A stretch of 10,801 nt of DNA, taken from positions 1-10,801 of the forward strand of contig CALARM010000165.1 of NCBI GenBank assembly GCA_937888925.1, given 5' to 3'. A program made the position numbers and the translations under genes. How positions within the stretch are numbered: the stretch's first letter is position 1; every line of letters starts with the position of its first letter. Positions 1-6,563 of the stretch are shown here, one piece after another. The notes under the pieces are model-generated. The model was given only the letters and a program-made list of their open reading frames with translations. It was not told the origin of the DNA and made no database searches. The DNA comes from an uncultured Synergistia bacterium (GTDB taxonomy: Bacteria; Eremiobacterota; SpSt-956; JAKJGF01).

Positions 1-17
1 TTTTCAATAAGAGATTT

Positions 18-54
18 GAGCCAGTATTTCACCCCCTCTTACAGGCTCTTTTTT
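18..54 (+). terminator. Rho-independent terminator of a gene left of the window
   Basis: A 9-bp stem (GAGCCAGTA at 18-26 against TACAGGCTC at 40-48, one A-A mismatch) closes a 13-nt loop and is followed directly by six T residues at 49-54. Polarity is rightward, so it would end a plus-strand transcript that enters from outside the window. Confidence 0.7.
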
Positions 55-366
55 ATGATAAAGTATATTACATTTTTCCCTTTTTTTAGTCTAATGTTCA
101 ATGTCTTATATAATAATCCTTCCTGCGTATAAATTATAAATTCTTTATAATGACCATTACTTAAAATAATAACGTTCCAATAAAGAGACGCGATTTTTTT
201 AGTTATAACCTCTCCCGGCCCCTGCTTTCTCTGCCTCTTTACATGTTCCGGGCTCTTATCTTCTTTTTAAAAATTCCCGGCTCTGTTTCAGACCTGTCCT
301 CCTTCCTTTCTTTATTCAACATTATAATTACTGACGTGAGTATAAGCATGTAATAAAGCTATTACT

Positions 367-396
367 CCCGTCACGTGTTATGCGTTACCCGTCACG
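367..396. repeat. Direct repeat CCCGTCACG x2, operator-like
   Basis: CCCGTCACG occurs at 367-375 and 388-396, each preceded by TTAC. The 21-bp centre-to-centre distance is two helical turns, as for a protein binding two sites on one DNA face. An imperfect reverse-oriented version (GACGTGAG) sits near 333-340. There is no intact gene next to it, so its target is unknown. Confidence 0.3.
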
Positions 397-644
397 AAAA
401 CAGATGTGTATCATTTATGCTCACCAGAATAATCTGTATAAGGAATTATATTATGAAATTATGAAGAAGTTATGAAGAACTTTAGAATTCCATGTGTGTT
501 TTTTTGAGAAATATTTTTCGTAATTCTGTTAACTTTATAAAAGATTTATTTATGCCGGCACTCCCGGCGTATGTTCGAGTCTCTGGGATGTGTCCGATGC
601 TTCAACAAAGGTAAAGAACTGACACGATAAATTTATAGAAAACT

Positions 645-670
645 ATAAAAAACTATACATAGTTTTTTAT
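645..670 (-). terminator. AT-rich perfect palindrome at the end of the remnant operon
   Basis: ATAAAAAACTAT (645-656) and ATAGTTTTTTAT (659-670) are perfect reverse complements around a 2-bp centre. The palindrome covers the stop codon of the nucleoside hydrolase remnant, so on the minus strand it could form a weak AT stem with a run of U. It could equally be a protein-binding palindrome; the stem has only two G-C pairs. Confidence 0.35.
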
Positions 671-1017
671 TTCATAATAAAATAGTGGTTGACAATTTCA
701 TTACAGGGTAAATTCCACCCTTCATAACAGTTCCAGTAAATCCTGTCTTTCCGTTTAAATAAACCCGTTGTGCCTGTTATTGCTTTAATGTCATATGCTC
801 CGGCAAGGTCCAGCAGCTTCCTCAATATCTGAAGTCTTCTGAATTTAAGAGGATATAATCTATGGCCGAACATCTCTGATAATCTGTCTTCTCTTCCGGG
901 GCAACTTTCGGGGATATAGACTGCCGTACATCCTTCGAGTTTATATTCTGGACATGCCAGTAAGAGAGCCAGTGCCATAGCATCATCAATATCCGTTCCT
1001 ATATCAGATACATACAT
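667..1017 (-). pseudogene. Inosine-uridine-type nucleoside hydrolase, N-terminal fragment
   Basis: The frame encodes 116 residues. Near its N-terminus it has DIGTDIDDAMALALLL, a version of the DxDxxxDDAxAL calcium and ribose binding motif that marks inosine-uridine preferring nucleoside hydrolases. Further on, RKLLDLAG followed by DIKAITG matches the helix and strand that come next in that family. The enzymes cleave the N-glycosidic bond of nucleosides in salvage. Family members have about 300-330 residues, so the C-terminal two thirds are missing, including the active-site His and the second Asp of the Ca site. Roughly ten extra residues also separate TAVY from the next helix. The ATG lies inside the end of the transporter remnant (14-base overlap), with an in-frame stop six codons upstream. 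I call it a decayed gene. Confidence 0.7.
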
Positions 1018-1381
1018 ATAAATAATAACATACTACAAGTATATACCGGCCCGGCTGCATCCCGTAGAAAGGAATATTTACCGACGGATATTTCCTGTCT
1101 ATGAGGAATGAAAAAATTACGAATCCTGCTGCGAAAAAGACCGTTACTGTTGTAATAAGAGTTGCAGAAGACAGTATCCTGGCCAGGCGGTCGTAAATGC
1201 AATTGACACCTAATATTACAATCATAATTATTATGAGAATATAAGGGAAACTCTGATAGGGCATTTCATTTAAAAGGGTTTCTCTGATAGGTTTTATAAT
1301 ATAATAACCTGTCATGAGAGTGAAAAGCCATAAAAAAGCAAGTAATGTAATGATTCTTTCTCTATTTTTATAAATGTTCAT
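1004..1381 (-). pseudogene. NTP/NDP exchange transporter (ATP/ADP translocase family), N-terminal fragment
   Basis: This 125-residue frame has about three membrane segments (residues ~13-30, 47-63 and 75-96). The first runs into YYIIKPIRETLL, which matches the YYxLxPxRDxL signature after TM1 of the ATP:ADP antiporter/Npt1-like nucleotide transporter family; the following FPYIL segment also fits. Full-length members have about 400-500 residues and 11-12 helices, so only the first quarter remains and it cannot transport alone. After about residue 105 the family pattern fades and a stop follows. The ATG lies in the last 14 bases of the 790-residue gene, which suggests former translational coupling. 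Homologues are best known from intracellular energy parasites, but free-living bacteria carry relatives, so lifestyle cannot be inferred. Confidence 0.65.
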
Positions 1382-3740
1382 TAAATCTCTTCTCTATTAT
1401 TTCAGTAAATTCTATCAGTGATTCTCCTGCTTTTACGGTAATGAGTCCGTCGGTTTTAAATTTATTTACCTTTTCCATATGTTTTTCCCATAGTTCTTTT
1501 ATCGATGAAGCTGAAGGTAAAGTCATTGTAAAGATTTTTGTGTTACTTCTGTCATATGTGACTGCAGTTGTAGTCGTAATTCCTGTGCCGTCTTCGAAAA
1601 ATGTAAAGAATTCTGCCTCCGTATTTCCGAATATTGATACATAGAGAGTAGCCAGGACATTTTCTTTCGGATAAACATAGGCTCTCATGACTATATTACT
1701 GAAATCAGTGCATACTATATTCCCCAGATATTTCAGTCCCAGTGACTCGAAATCCTTTACCTTTTCATTGATATTTTTTTCATTTTCTTCATCATACTTA
1801 AAAGTCTCTACGGAAAAATAATATCTCCCATTACCTTCCAGCACGAGACCTGTTACTTTTTCATCATCTATATCTATCCCGTTCCAGTATCTCAGTGAAA
1901 TATCCTCTTTCTTTTCTTCATTAAAGTGCTGACCTGGAAGTAAATCAGGCTTTCCCGTATATTTTAATTCATAATGAAATGTCCGGCCGTTATAAACCGC
2001 CATCTTTGTTCCTTCAGGAACATCTCCTATTATACGTATAAAGAGAGATGTCATCACAGACGTTCTTGAGAAGAATATAAGGGAATTATTTTCCACCCAT
2101 ACTTCTCCGTAATTTTCCACAAGTCCTTTCCCTTTTAAATCCCTGAGGAGAGTCCTCGTATAATCTTCATCGAAAAAAGGATATGTTATAACTATGGAGA
2201 TTATCCTGTCACCTTTTATCATATCAGGAAAATCTTTTAAGATTTCCGCAGGATGGTTTATAATTTTTTCTTTCGGAAGATTTTGCAGGAATTTCAGACA
2301 GGTTTCCCTTTCTGTTCCGCAGGAAGAACTGCCTCTGTAAGCACCTTCTTCCCATTTGCCCGGTTCAATAAGACATGGCAGGCCCAGGGAAGAAAAGATT
2401 TCACGAATATTTAATTCTTTTGAAGCTTTTTTCAGAAGTTCTTCGTTTATTTCCCTGCCTTCAGAGGGAATTATGTTGCCATCTTTAAAACAGGTTATTC
2501 TGTAAGTGCCGTCTGCTTCTCCTCTCACTGTCATACCTGTCGAATCTTCTTTTAAAAACCATTTTTTCGATTCTTCAGACATGTCTGCTTTTAAAAGAGG
2601 AGTGTCAATAAAAAGCTCTGCAGTTTCCGGATTTTTTGAAGTGGAATCCTCTTCATAAGATACTATGCCGAAGGTTTTTCTGAATTTTTTCTGAAGTTCC
2701 CACGGGTATATAACCAGTAAAAATCCTGCTTTATGGCAGTATTCGGAAAAAGAATACATGCTCTCTACATATGCGTGTCCGTTGGCGCTTTCTGTTTCTC
2801 TTCCTGCAGTAACCCAGAAGATATTATCTCTGTAAAGATGAACCGGATAATGGCAGAGCAATCGTCCGAAAGAAGCGCTCAGGCCTGTTCCTTTTTTGTC
2901 TTTACCTGTGGTCAGTCGTGTAACTGACTCACAGTCTGTAATATCCCGGTAAAAAGAAGCGGCTCTGTATCTTTCTTTCCATTGGAGACTGTCAGGTCTG
3001 CCCAGGATTTCCGACAGGGCATATCCTGCAAATGATATAAGCCTTCCTGTTTCTCCCGCCTTTTTTGCCGGTTTAGTCCTGATTTTTGCCCTGTCATCCA
3101 GACAGGAAATTTCTTCATTGAGTTTTTTTATTGATTTTACGGATACTTCTTTACCCTGAAGAAGGGATGTCACAGTTTCTTCAAAGATTTTCCACAGTTC
3201 TTTTTTATCTTTTCCTTCGAAGTCTTTTGCACCTTCTATACCGAAAGAAGCAAACCATGATTTTATGCTTATTTCTTTTCCCGTATATTCTTTATAAAGT
3301 GCTTCAAAATCAGGACAGATGGAGCTTTCCTGGAAGAACTCTTTAAAAGAGTCAAATAATCCTTCAGGACGTTTAAGACCTGAAGGAACGGTCAGCCTCA
3401 GGTTTAACTCTTTTATGACGGGACTTCCTTTCTCGAAAGATTTTACTGCCATAACATGCACTGCATGTCCGTAAGTCCATAGAACAATGTAATCGCCGGG
3501 ATAAAAAGAAGGAATTTTCATGAACCTTTCCAGTTCATCGCCGCAGAATTCCCCGAAGCTGAATTCGTTTACATCTCCTCTGTTACATATATAGAAGAGT
3601 CTGTTTCCTTTTCTTTTTTCACAGTAACCGCTTCTGTAAGATAAGAGTCTCGATATTTTCCTCTCCCATTTCAAATAATTAAATCTGTCCTTTTCCGGTG
3701 GTAAAGTATGAGGAGCCAGTAAAAAAGCTGCTGTTGACAT
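1368..3740 (-). CDS. Large protein of unknown function (790 aa)
   Basis: I do not recognise this protein. The start is the ATG at 3740-3738: an AAGGAG lies 7 nt upstream (3753-3748), and an in-frame GTG 30 bases further up falls inside heptamer repeats and would translate the SD. The protein is soluble in appearance, with no signal peptide and no membrane segment, mixed alpha/beta and rich in Lys, Glu and Phe. Notable stretches are FYPGDYIVLWTYGHAVHVMAV (residues ~80-100), a Lys/Glu-rich helical part (~170-230), and a beta-rich C-terminal half with paired strands such as ISIVITYPFFDED and YYFSVETFKYDEE. The C-terminal ~150 residues could be a separate domain. It is the first gene of a leftward run that goes on into two truncated genes, and the overlap with the next start suggests one transcript. 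The frame is intact, so it is probably expressed. Confidence 0.8.
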   Translation of the reverse strand: MSTAAFLLAPHTLPPEKDRFNYLKWERKISRLLSYRSGYCEKRKGNRLFYICNRGDVNEFSFGEFCGDELERFMKIPSFYPGDYIVLWTYGHAVHVMAVKSFEKGSPVIKELNLRLTVPSGLKRPEGLFDSFKEFFQESSICPDFEALYKEYTGKEISIKSWFASFGIEGAKDFEGKDKKELWKIFEETVTSLLQGKEVSVKSIKKLNEEISCLDDRAKIRTKPAKKAGETGRLISFAGYALSEILGRPDSLQWKERYRAASFYRDITDCESVTRLTTGKDKKGTGLSASFGRLLCHYPVHLYRDNIFWVTAGRETESANGHAYVESMYSFSEYCHKAGFLLVIYPWELQKKFRKTFGIVSYEEDSTSKNPETAELFIDTPLLKADMSEESKKWFLKEDSTGMTVRGEADGTYRITCFKDGNIIPSEGREINEELLKKASKELNIREIFSSLGLPCLIEPGKWEEGAYRGSSSCGTERETCLKFLQNLPKEKIINHPAEILKDFPDMIKGDRIISIVITYPFFDEDYTRTLLRDLKGKGLVENYGEVWVENNSLIFFSRTSVMTSLFIRIIGDVPEGTKMAVYNGRTFHYELKYTGKPDLLPGQHFNEEKKEDISLRYWNGIDIDDEKVTGLVLEGNGRYYFSVETFKYDEENEKNINEKVKDFESLGLKYLGNIVCTDFSNIVMRAYVYPKENVLATLYVSIFGNTEAEFFTFFEDGTGITTTTAVTYDRSNTKIFTMTLPSASSIKELWEKHMEKVNKFKTDGLITVKAGESLIEFTEIIEKRFNEHL

Positions 3741-3756
3741 TACATTTCTCCTTTTC

Positions 3757-3784
3757 TTTTCACTTTTCACTTTTCACTTTTCAC
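3757..3784. repeat. Heptamer tandem repeat TTTTCAC x4
   Basis: Four exact copies of TTTTCAC stand head to tail (GTGAAAA on the minus strand). They lie between the predicted transcription start and the SD of the leftward 790-residue gene, so they would be in its 5' leader. The same heptamer returns at 9584-9597, with inverted variants at 9611-9631. This resembles the short tandemly repeated repetitive heptamers known from cyanobacteria and others. Confidence 0.75.
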
Positions 3785-3799
3785 TCTAATTAATAATAA

Positions 3800-3828
3800 A
3801 TTATAAATAAATAGTAATAAAAATACAA
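3800..3828 (-). promoter_or_regulatory. Sigma70-type promoter of the 790-aa gene
   Basis: On the minus strand TTGTAT (3828-3823) is followed after 17 bp by a perfect TATAAT (3805-3800). Transcription would start near 3793, about 53 bases before the ATG, and would place the GTGAAAA heptamers in the leader. The -35 box matches consensus in three of six positions. In such AT-rich DNA a chance match is possible. Confidence 0.5.
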
Positions 3829-3900
3829 CGTATTATTAAATACTATCTAAAAAAATTCATCCGGTCTGGAGCAGATAGGTTTTCTGTTATAGAGGAATTT

Positions 3901-4026
3901 ATGTGGAATAAAAAGAATAACAGGAGAAATAATATTTTAAAGTCTATAAAAGACAGAATTACGACAGAGAATAATGAAAGACAGGAGAAATTATGTTTCA
4001 GAAAAGTTCAAAATATTATGATATGA
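3901..4026 (+). CDS. Possible 41-codon leader ORF upstream of the methyltransferase
   Basis: The sequence GAGGAATTTATG places a fair Shine-Dalgarno site 5 nt before an ATG at 3901. The frame encodes 41 residues, very rich in Asn, Lys and Arg (it begins MWNKKNNRRNN), and stops at 4024-4026, 34 bases inside the methyltransferase gene in another frame. No family is recognised. It could be a small basic protein or a leader whose translation influences access to the methyltransferase SD. In AT-rich DNA a frame of this length also arises by chance; the good SD is the only positive sign. Confidence 0.3.
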   Translation: MWNKKNNRRNNILKSIKDRITTENNERQEKLCFRKVQNIMI

Positions 4027-4688
4027 TTTACTCTTTTAAAGATTATAAAAAGGAAGCAGAGGTTATAAAAAATACCATTGAAAAATATAAACCCGGTTGT
4101 AGAACAATTCTGGACGTGGCATGCGGAACGGGAGAACATATAAAATATTTGAAGGGCTATGACATTGACGGCCTGGATGTAAACGGTGAATTTATAGATA
4201 TTGTAAAGAAAAAGAACTGTGAAGGCAATTATTTTCTCTGTGATATGAAGGATTTCCATATCGGTAAAAAATACGATGTAATTATGTGTCTTTTCAGTTC
4301 CATAGGTTATGTCCTTACGATTGAAAATGTGATAAAAACCTTTGTCTGTTTCAGGGAACATCTCAATGACGGTGGTATAGTTATGGTTGAACCCTGGTTT
4401 ACCCCTGATACATGGCATACGGGAAAAATACATATGGCTACAGTGGAACGGGAAGATTTAAAGATATGCAGAATGAATATTTCAGAGACTTATGATAGAG
4501 TTTCTGTCTTTACCCTTCATTATCTTGTAGGGTCAAAAGACGGAATAGAGTATTTCACCGAAAGACATGAAGCGGGACTGTTCACCGTTGAAGAAATGAA
4601 ACAGGCTTTTTCCTCATCGGGCCTTCATGCGGAATATCAGGAACAGGGTATTTCCAGCAGAGGACTTTATATAGCAACTAGTTTTTAA
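3993..4688 (+). CDS. SAM-dependent N-methyltransferase, TylM1/DesVI-like
   Basis: This 231-residue class I methyltransferase carries the SAM-binding motif I as LDVACGTGEH (residues 40-49), an acidic residue at the end of strand 2 (D62), and CDMKDF (83-88) near the adenine. It then has FSSIGY (101-106) and VEPW (132-135), followed by a beta-rich part with HYLV, YFTERHE and RGLYIA at the C-terminus. The set FSSIGY, VEPW and FTE-H is typical of the dTDP-3-amino-sugar N,N-dimethyltransferase branch (TylM1, DesVI) and similar small-molecule methyltransferases, and the length is normal. An AGGAG lies 5 nt before the ATG at 3993. No sugar-biosynthesis genes are visible here, so the substrate is unknown and may not be a sugar. 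The kinase gene follows after 15 bp, most likely on the same transcript. Confidence 0.85.
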   Translation: MFQKSSKYYDMIYSFKDYKKEAEVIKNTIEKYKPGCRTILDVACGTGEHIKYLKGYDIDGLDVNGEFIDIVKKKNCEGNYFLCDMKDFHIGKKYDVIMCLFSSIGYVLTIENVIKTFVCFREHLNDGGIVMVEPWFTPDTWHTGKIHMATVEREDLKICRMNISETYDRVSVFTLHYLVGSKDGIEYFTERHEAGLFTVEEMKQAFSSSGLHAEYQEQGISSRGLYIATSF

Positions 4689-4703
4689 AAAGGATAAATT
4701 TTT

Positions 4704-6365
4704 ATGGCACTCAATCCTGGAACGATAATAAAAGGATATGAAATAAAGGAAACCATAGGCACCGGGGCCATGAGCACCGTCTATCTGGCAAAGAGGAAAA
4801 ACCGTTCCTATGCCGTAAAAGAATTAAGAACAGATTTTTCCTCTTCTGAAGAAGAAAAAATCCTCATCAATGCTTTTCAAAGGGAAGCAGACCTTCTCTA
4901 CAGCATGGAACATCCCGGCCTTCCGAGATTATATACGAATTTTAAGTATAACGGCAGTTCCTATCTGATTATGGAATATATTAAAGGTAAAAGCCTGGAA
5001 GATGTAATTAAAGACAGAGCAAAACCCTTTGAAGAAGAAAAAGCATTACGGCTGGGAATACAGATATGCGAAATACTCTGTTATCTTCACAATCTTTCTC
5101 CTGAGCCTGTCATATACAGAGATTTGAAACCTTCCAATATTATAGTCACGGGAGAAGACAGATTACGATTGATAGATTTCGGAGTAGCCAGACGTTATGA
5201 CCCCCGTAAAGACTGTGACACCGTAAGACTCGGCACGCCGGGCTATGCAGCTCCCGAACAGTGCAGAAAAAAAGGACAGTCTATTCCTCAATCGGATATA
5301 TATGCCCTCGGTGTTGTCCTTCATCAGCTTCTGACTCTGTATGACCCTTCTGTGACACCATTTAAATTGCCTGCCATAAGGAAATTGAACCAGTCTATTC
5401 CCGAACAGCTGGAATATCTTATAAATAAAGCAATAAATCTGACTCCGAGAGACAGATATATCGATACGTTTCTCTTCAGAGACGAACTTGTGGACTATTA
5501 TGAGGAACATTTTACAAAATTCACCTCTCCTTACAGTGAGAGACTGCCTTATATGAAAGAAAAGACCGGACCGATTTTTTTCGGATGGCATTCTTTTTAT
5601 AATAAATATAAGCCCTGGTTATTATCTGTTTCTCAATATGCCCGTCACCTCCGTAATAATATAGATATTATCTGTAATAAGATATTTACACACTTCAACC
5701 GGTTAAACAGTTACGGAAAACTTGCCGCGATTTTTGCCGTAACCTTTACAGGGTTGTTAATCATATGGGGTTTTACCGGTTCGGCGGGCCATGATTTTTC
5801 ATCGTACCGGAATGGTTTAAAAACCGTTTCAACCTTTACTCCTGCTCCTTCTGCTACGGCAATACGTGCTGAAACTCCTGAACCGGCAGAGACTCTTAAC
5901 GGTTATTTAATAATTCCAGGTAAAGGTATGGCAGATCTCAGAATAAATAAATCTACCATGTATGATGTAAAGGAATTGCTGGGAGAGCCGGAGGGTATAC
6001 CTTTAGAAGAACAGGGTAATATTAAAGTGTTTTATTATAAAGAAAAACTGACCTTCTGGTTTACAGCCGATAAATATATACTCAGGTGTATATGGATACG
6101 GAATAGTGCCTGTAAAACGTCGAAAGGAATATCTATCGGTTCGAATATTATAGATGTGAGGAATGCGTATGTACATGGTCTTTTAGATCCAAAGAAGAAG
6201 ATTTATTATTCTGATGACGGAACAGATTATTATTATGATGCCGGAATAATTACGTCCATTTTCGTATCCGACAGGCTTCCCGTGACTTCTATGCCACAGC
6301 CTTCTCCGACTGTTGATAAATATCTAATGAAACCCGGGCCTGATGCTATTTTTGATGATATGTGA
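4704..6365 (+). CDS. Membrane-anchored Ser/Thr protein kinase with extracytoplasmic domain
   Basis: This is a 553-residue Hanks-type kinase. Residues ~11-268 form the kinase domain: glycine loop GTGAMSTVY (19-27), catalytic Lys39 in YAVKEL, helix-C Glu61, catalytic loop YRDLKPSN (138-145; Tyr replaces the usual His, Asp140 is kept), DFG (158-160) and APE (183-185). All catalytic residues are present, so it should be active. One hydrophobic helix (~340-357) crosses the membrane, followed by a Pro/Thr-rich linker (~378-395). The C-terminal domain (~400-522) has two similar halves, each with a short I-x-V/L-G or INKS turn, a DVK/DVR helix and strands ending in a hydrophobic pair; this resembles small outer-surface sensor folds, but I cannot name the family. 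The SD is AAGGA, 15 bp after the methyltransferase stop, so the two are probably cotranscribed. No cognate phosphatase is visible; the target is unknown. Confidence 0.93.
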   Translation: MALNPGTIIKGYEIKETIGTGAMSTVYLAKRKNRSYAVKELRTDFSSSEEEKILINAFQREADLLYSMEHPGLPRLYTNFKYNGSSYLIMEYIKGKSLEDVIKDRAKPFEEEKALRLGIQICEILCYLHNLSPEPVIYRDLKPSNIIVTGEDRLRLIDFGVARRYDPRKDCDTVRLGTPGYAAPEQCRKKGQSIPQSDIYALGVVLHQLLTLYDPSVTPFKLPAIRKLNQSIPEQLEYLINKAINLTPRDRYIDTFLFRDELVDYYEEHFTKFTSPYSERLPYMKEKTGPIFFGWHSFYNKYKPWLLSVSQYARHLRNNIDIICNKIFTHFNRLNSYGKLAAIFAVTFTGLLIIWGFTGSAGHDFSSYRNGLKTVSTFTPAPSATAIRAETPEPAETLNGYLIIPGKGMADLRINKSTMYDVKELLGEPEGIPLEEQGNIKVFYYKEKLTFWFTADKYILRCIWIRNSACKTSKGISIGSNIIDVRNAYVHGLLDPKKKIYYSDDGTDYYYDAGIITSIFVSDRLPVTSMPQPSPTVDKYLMKPGPDAIFDDM

Positions 6366-6418
6366 TGATGGCTTCTTAAAGTTATTGAGGTTATATTCGC
6401 CACCATCTGTGTTTTTTA
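6364..6418 (+). terminator. Terminator-like hairpin after the kinase gene
   Basis: GATGATGGC (6364-6372) can pair with GCCACCATC (6399-6407) with one A-C mismatch, and a run of six T follows at 6412-6417. The 26-nt loop is long and the hairpin starts at the stop codon, so the call is tentative. It would separate the methyltransferase-kinase transcript from the repeat-protein gene. Confidence 0.4.
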
Positions 6419-6464
6419 TTTAAGGTTTTTTTAAGTTTTTTTTAAAGAATTTTTTAGATTTATA

Positions 6465-6473
6465 TGTTATAAA
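6465..6473 (+). promoter_or_regulatory. Possible extended -10 promoter of the repeat-protein gene
   Basis: TGTTATAAA reads as TG-n-TATAAA, an extended -10 element one base off consensus. No good -35 box lies 16-18 bp upstream; the DNA there is T-rich. A start near 6480 would give a leader of about 84 nt before the ATG at 6564. Confidence 0.35.
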
Positions 6474-6563
6474 ATAGCGGGGAGTCATAAGTAAAAATTT
6501 ATCTAAATTGAATAACGTAAATTAAAACTAAAAAAAATAACATGATATAAAGGGGTGGGAAAA

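Larger units (their letters stand above)
1..666. other. Gene-free region left of the nucleoside hydrolase remnant
   Basis: I see no credible coding sequence here on either strand; open frames are short and lack a ribosome binding site. The stretch is AT-rich. It holds a terminator at 18-54, two direct copies of CCCGTCACG at 367-375 and 388-396, three copies of TTATGAA at 451-476 that only give tiny 3-4 codon frames, a small GCCGG/CCGGC hairpin near 552-570, and an AT-rich palindrome at 645-670. It may be a former gene that has eroded, since it follows two truncated genes, but nothing recognisable is left in it. Confidence 0.6.

Noticed and set aside
451..476. Three TTATGAA copies giving overlapping tiny frames (MKL-stop, MKKL-stop)
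   Set aside because: The frames are only a few codons long and the repeat is simple enough to be chance in AT-rich DNA.
3741..3770. Ten-codon upstream extension of the 790-residue gene starting at a GTG
   Set aside because: It would translate the heptamer repeats and the AAGGAG that serves the ATG at 3740; the downstream ATG has ideal SD spacing.
3757..3784. CRISPR-like array
   Set aside because: The units are 7-bp, head to tail and without spacers; there are no cas genes in the window.
4008..4433. A 141-codon minus-strand frame inside the methyltransferase gene
   Set aside because: The plus strand carries all methyltransferase motifs in order; the antisense frame has no SD and an unnatural composition.
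6555..6563. GTG start three codons before the chosen start of the repeat protein
   Set aside because: It lies within the G-rich SD region AGGGGTGGG, leaving no site of its own; the ATG at 6564 is correctly spaced.
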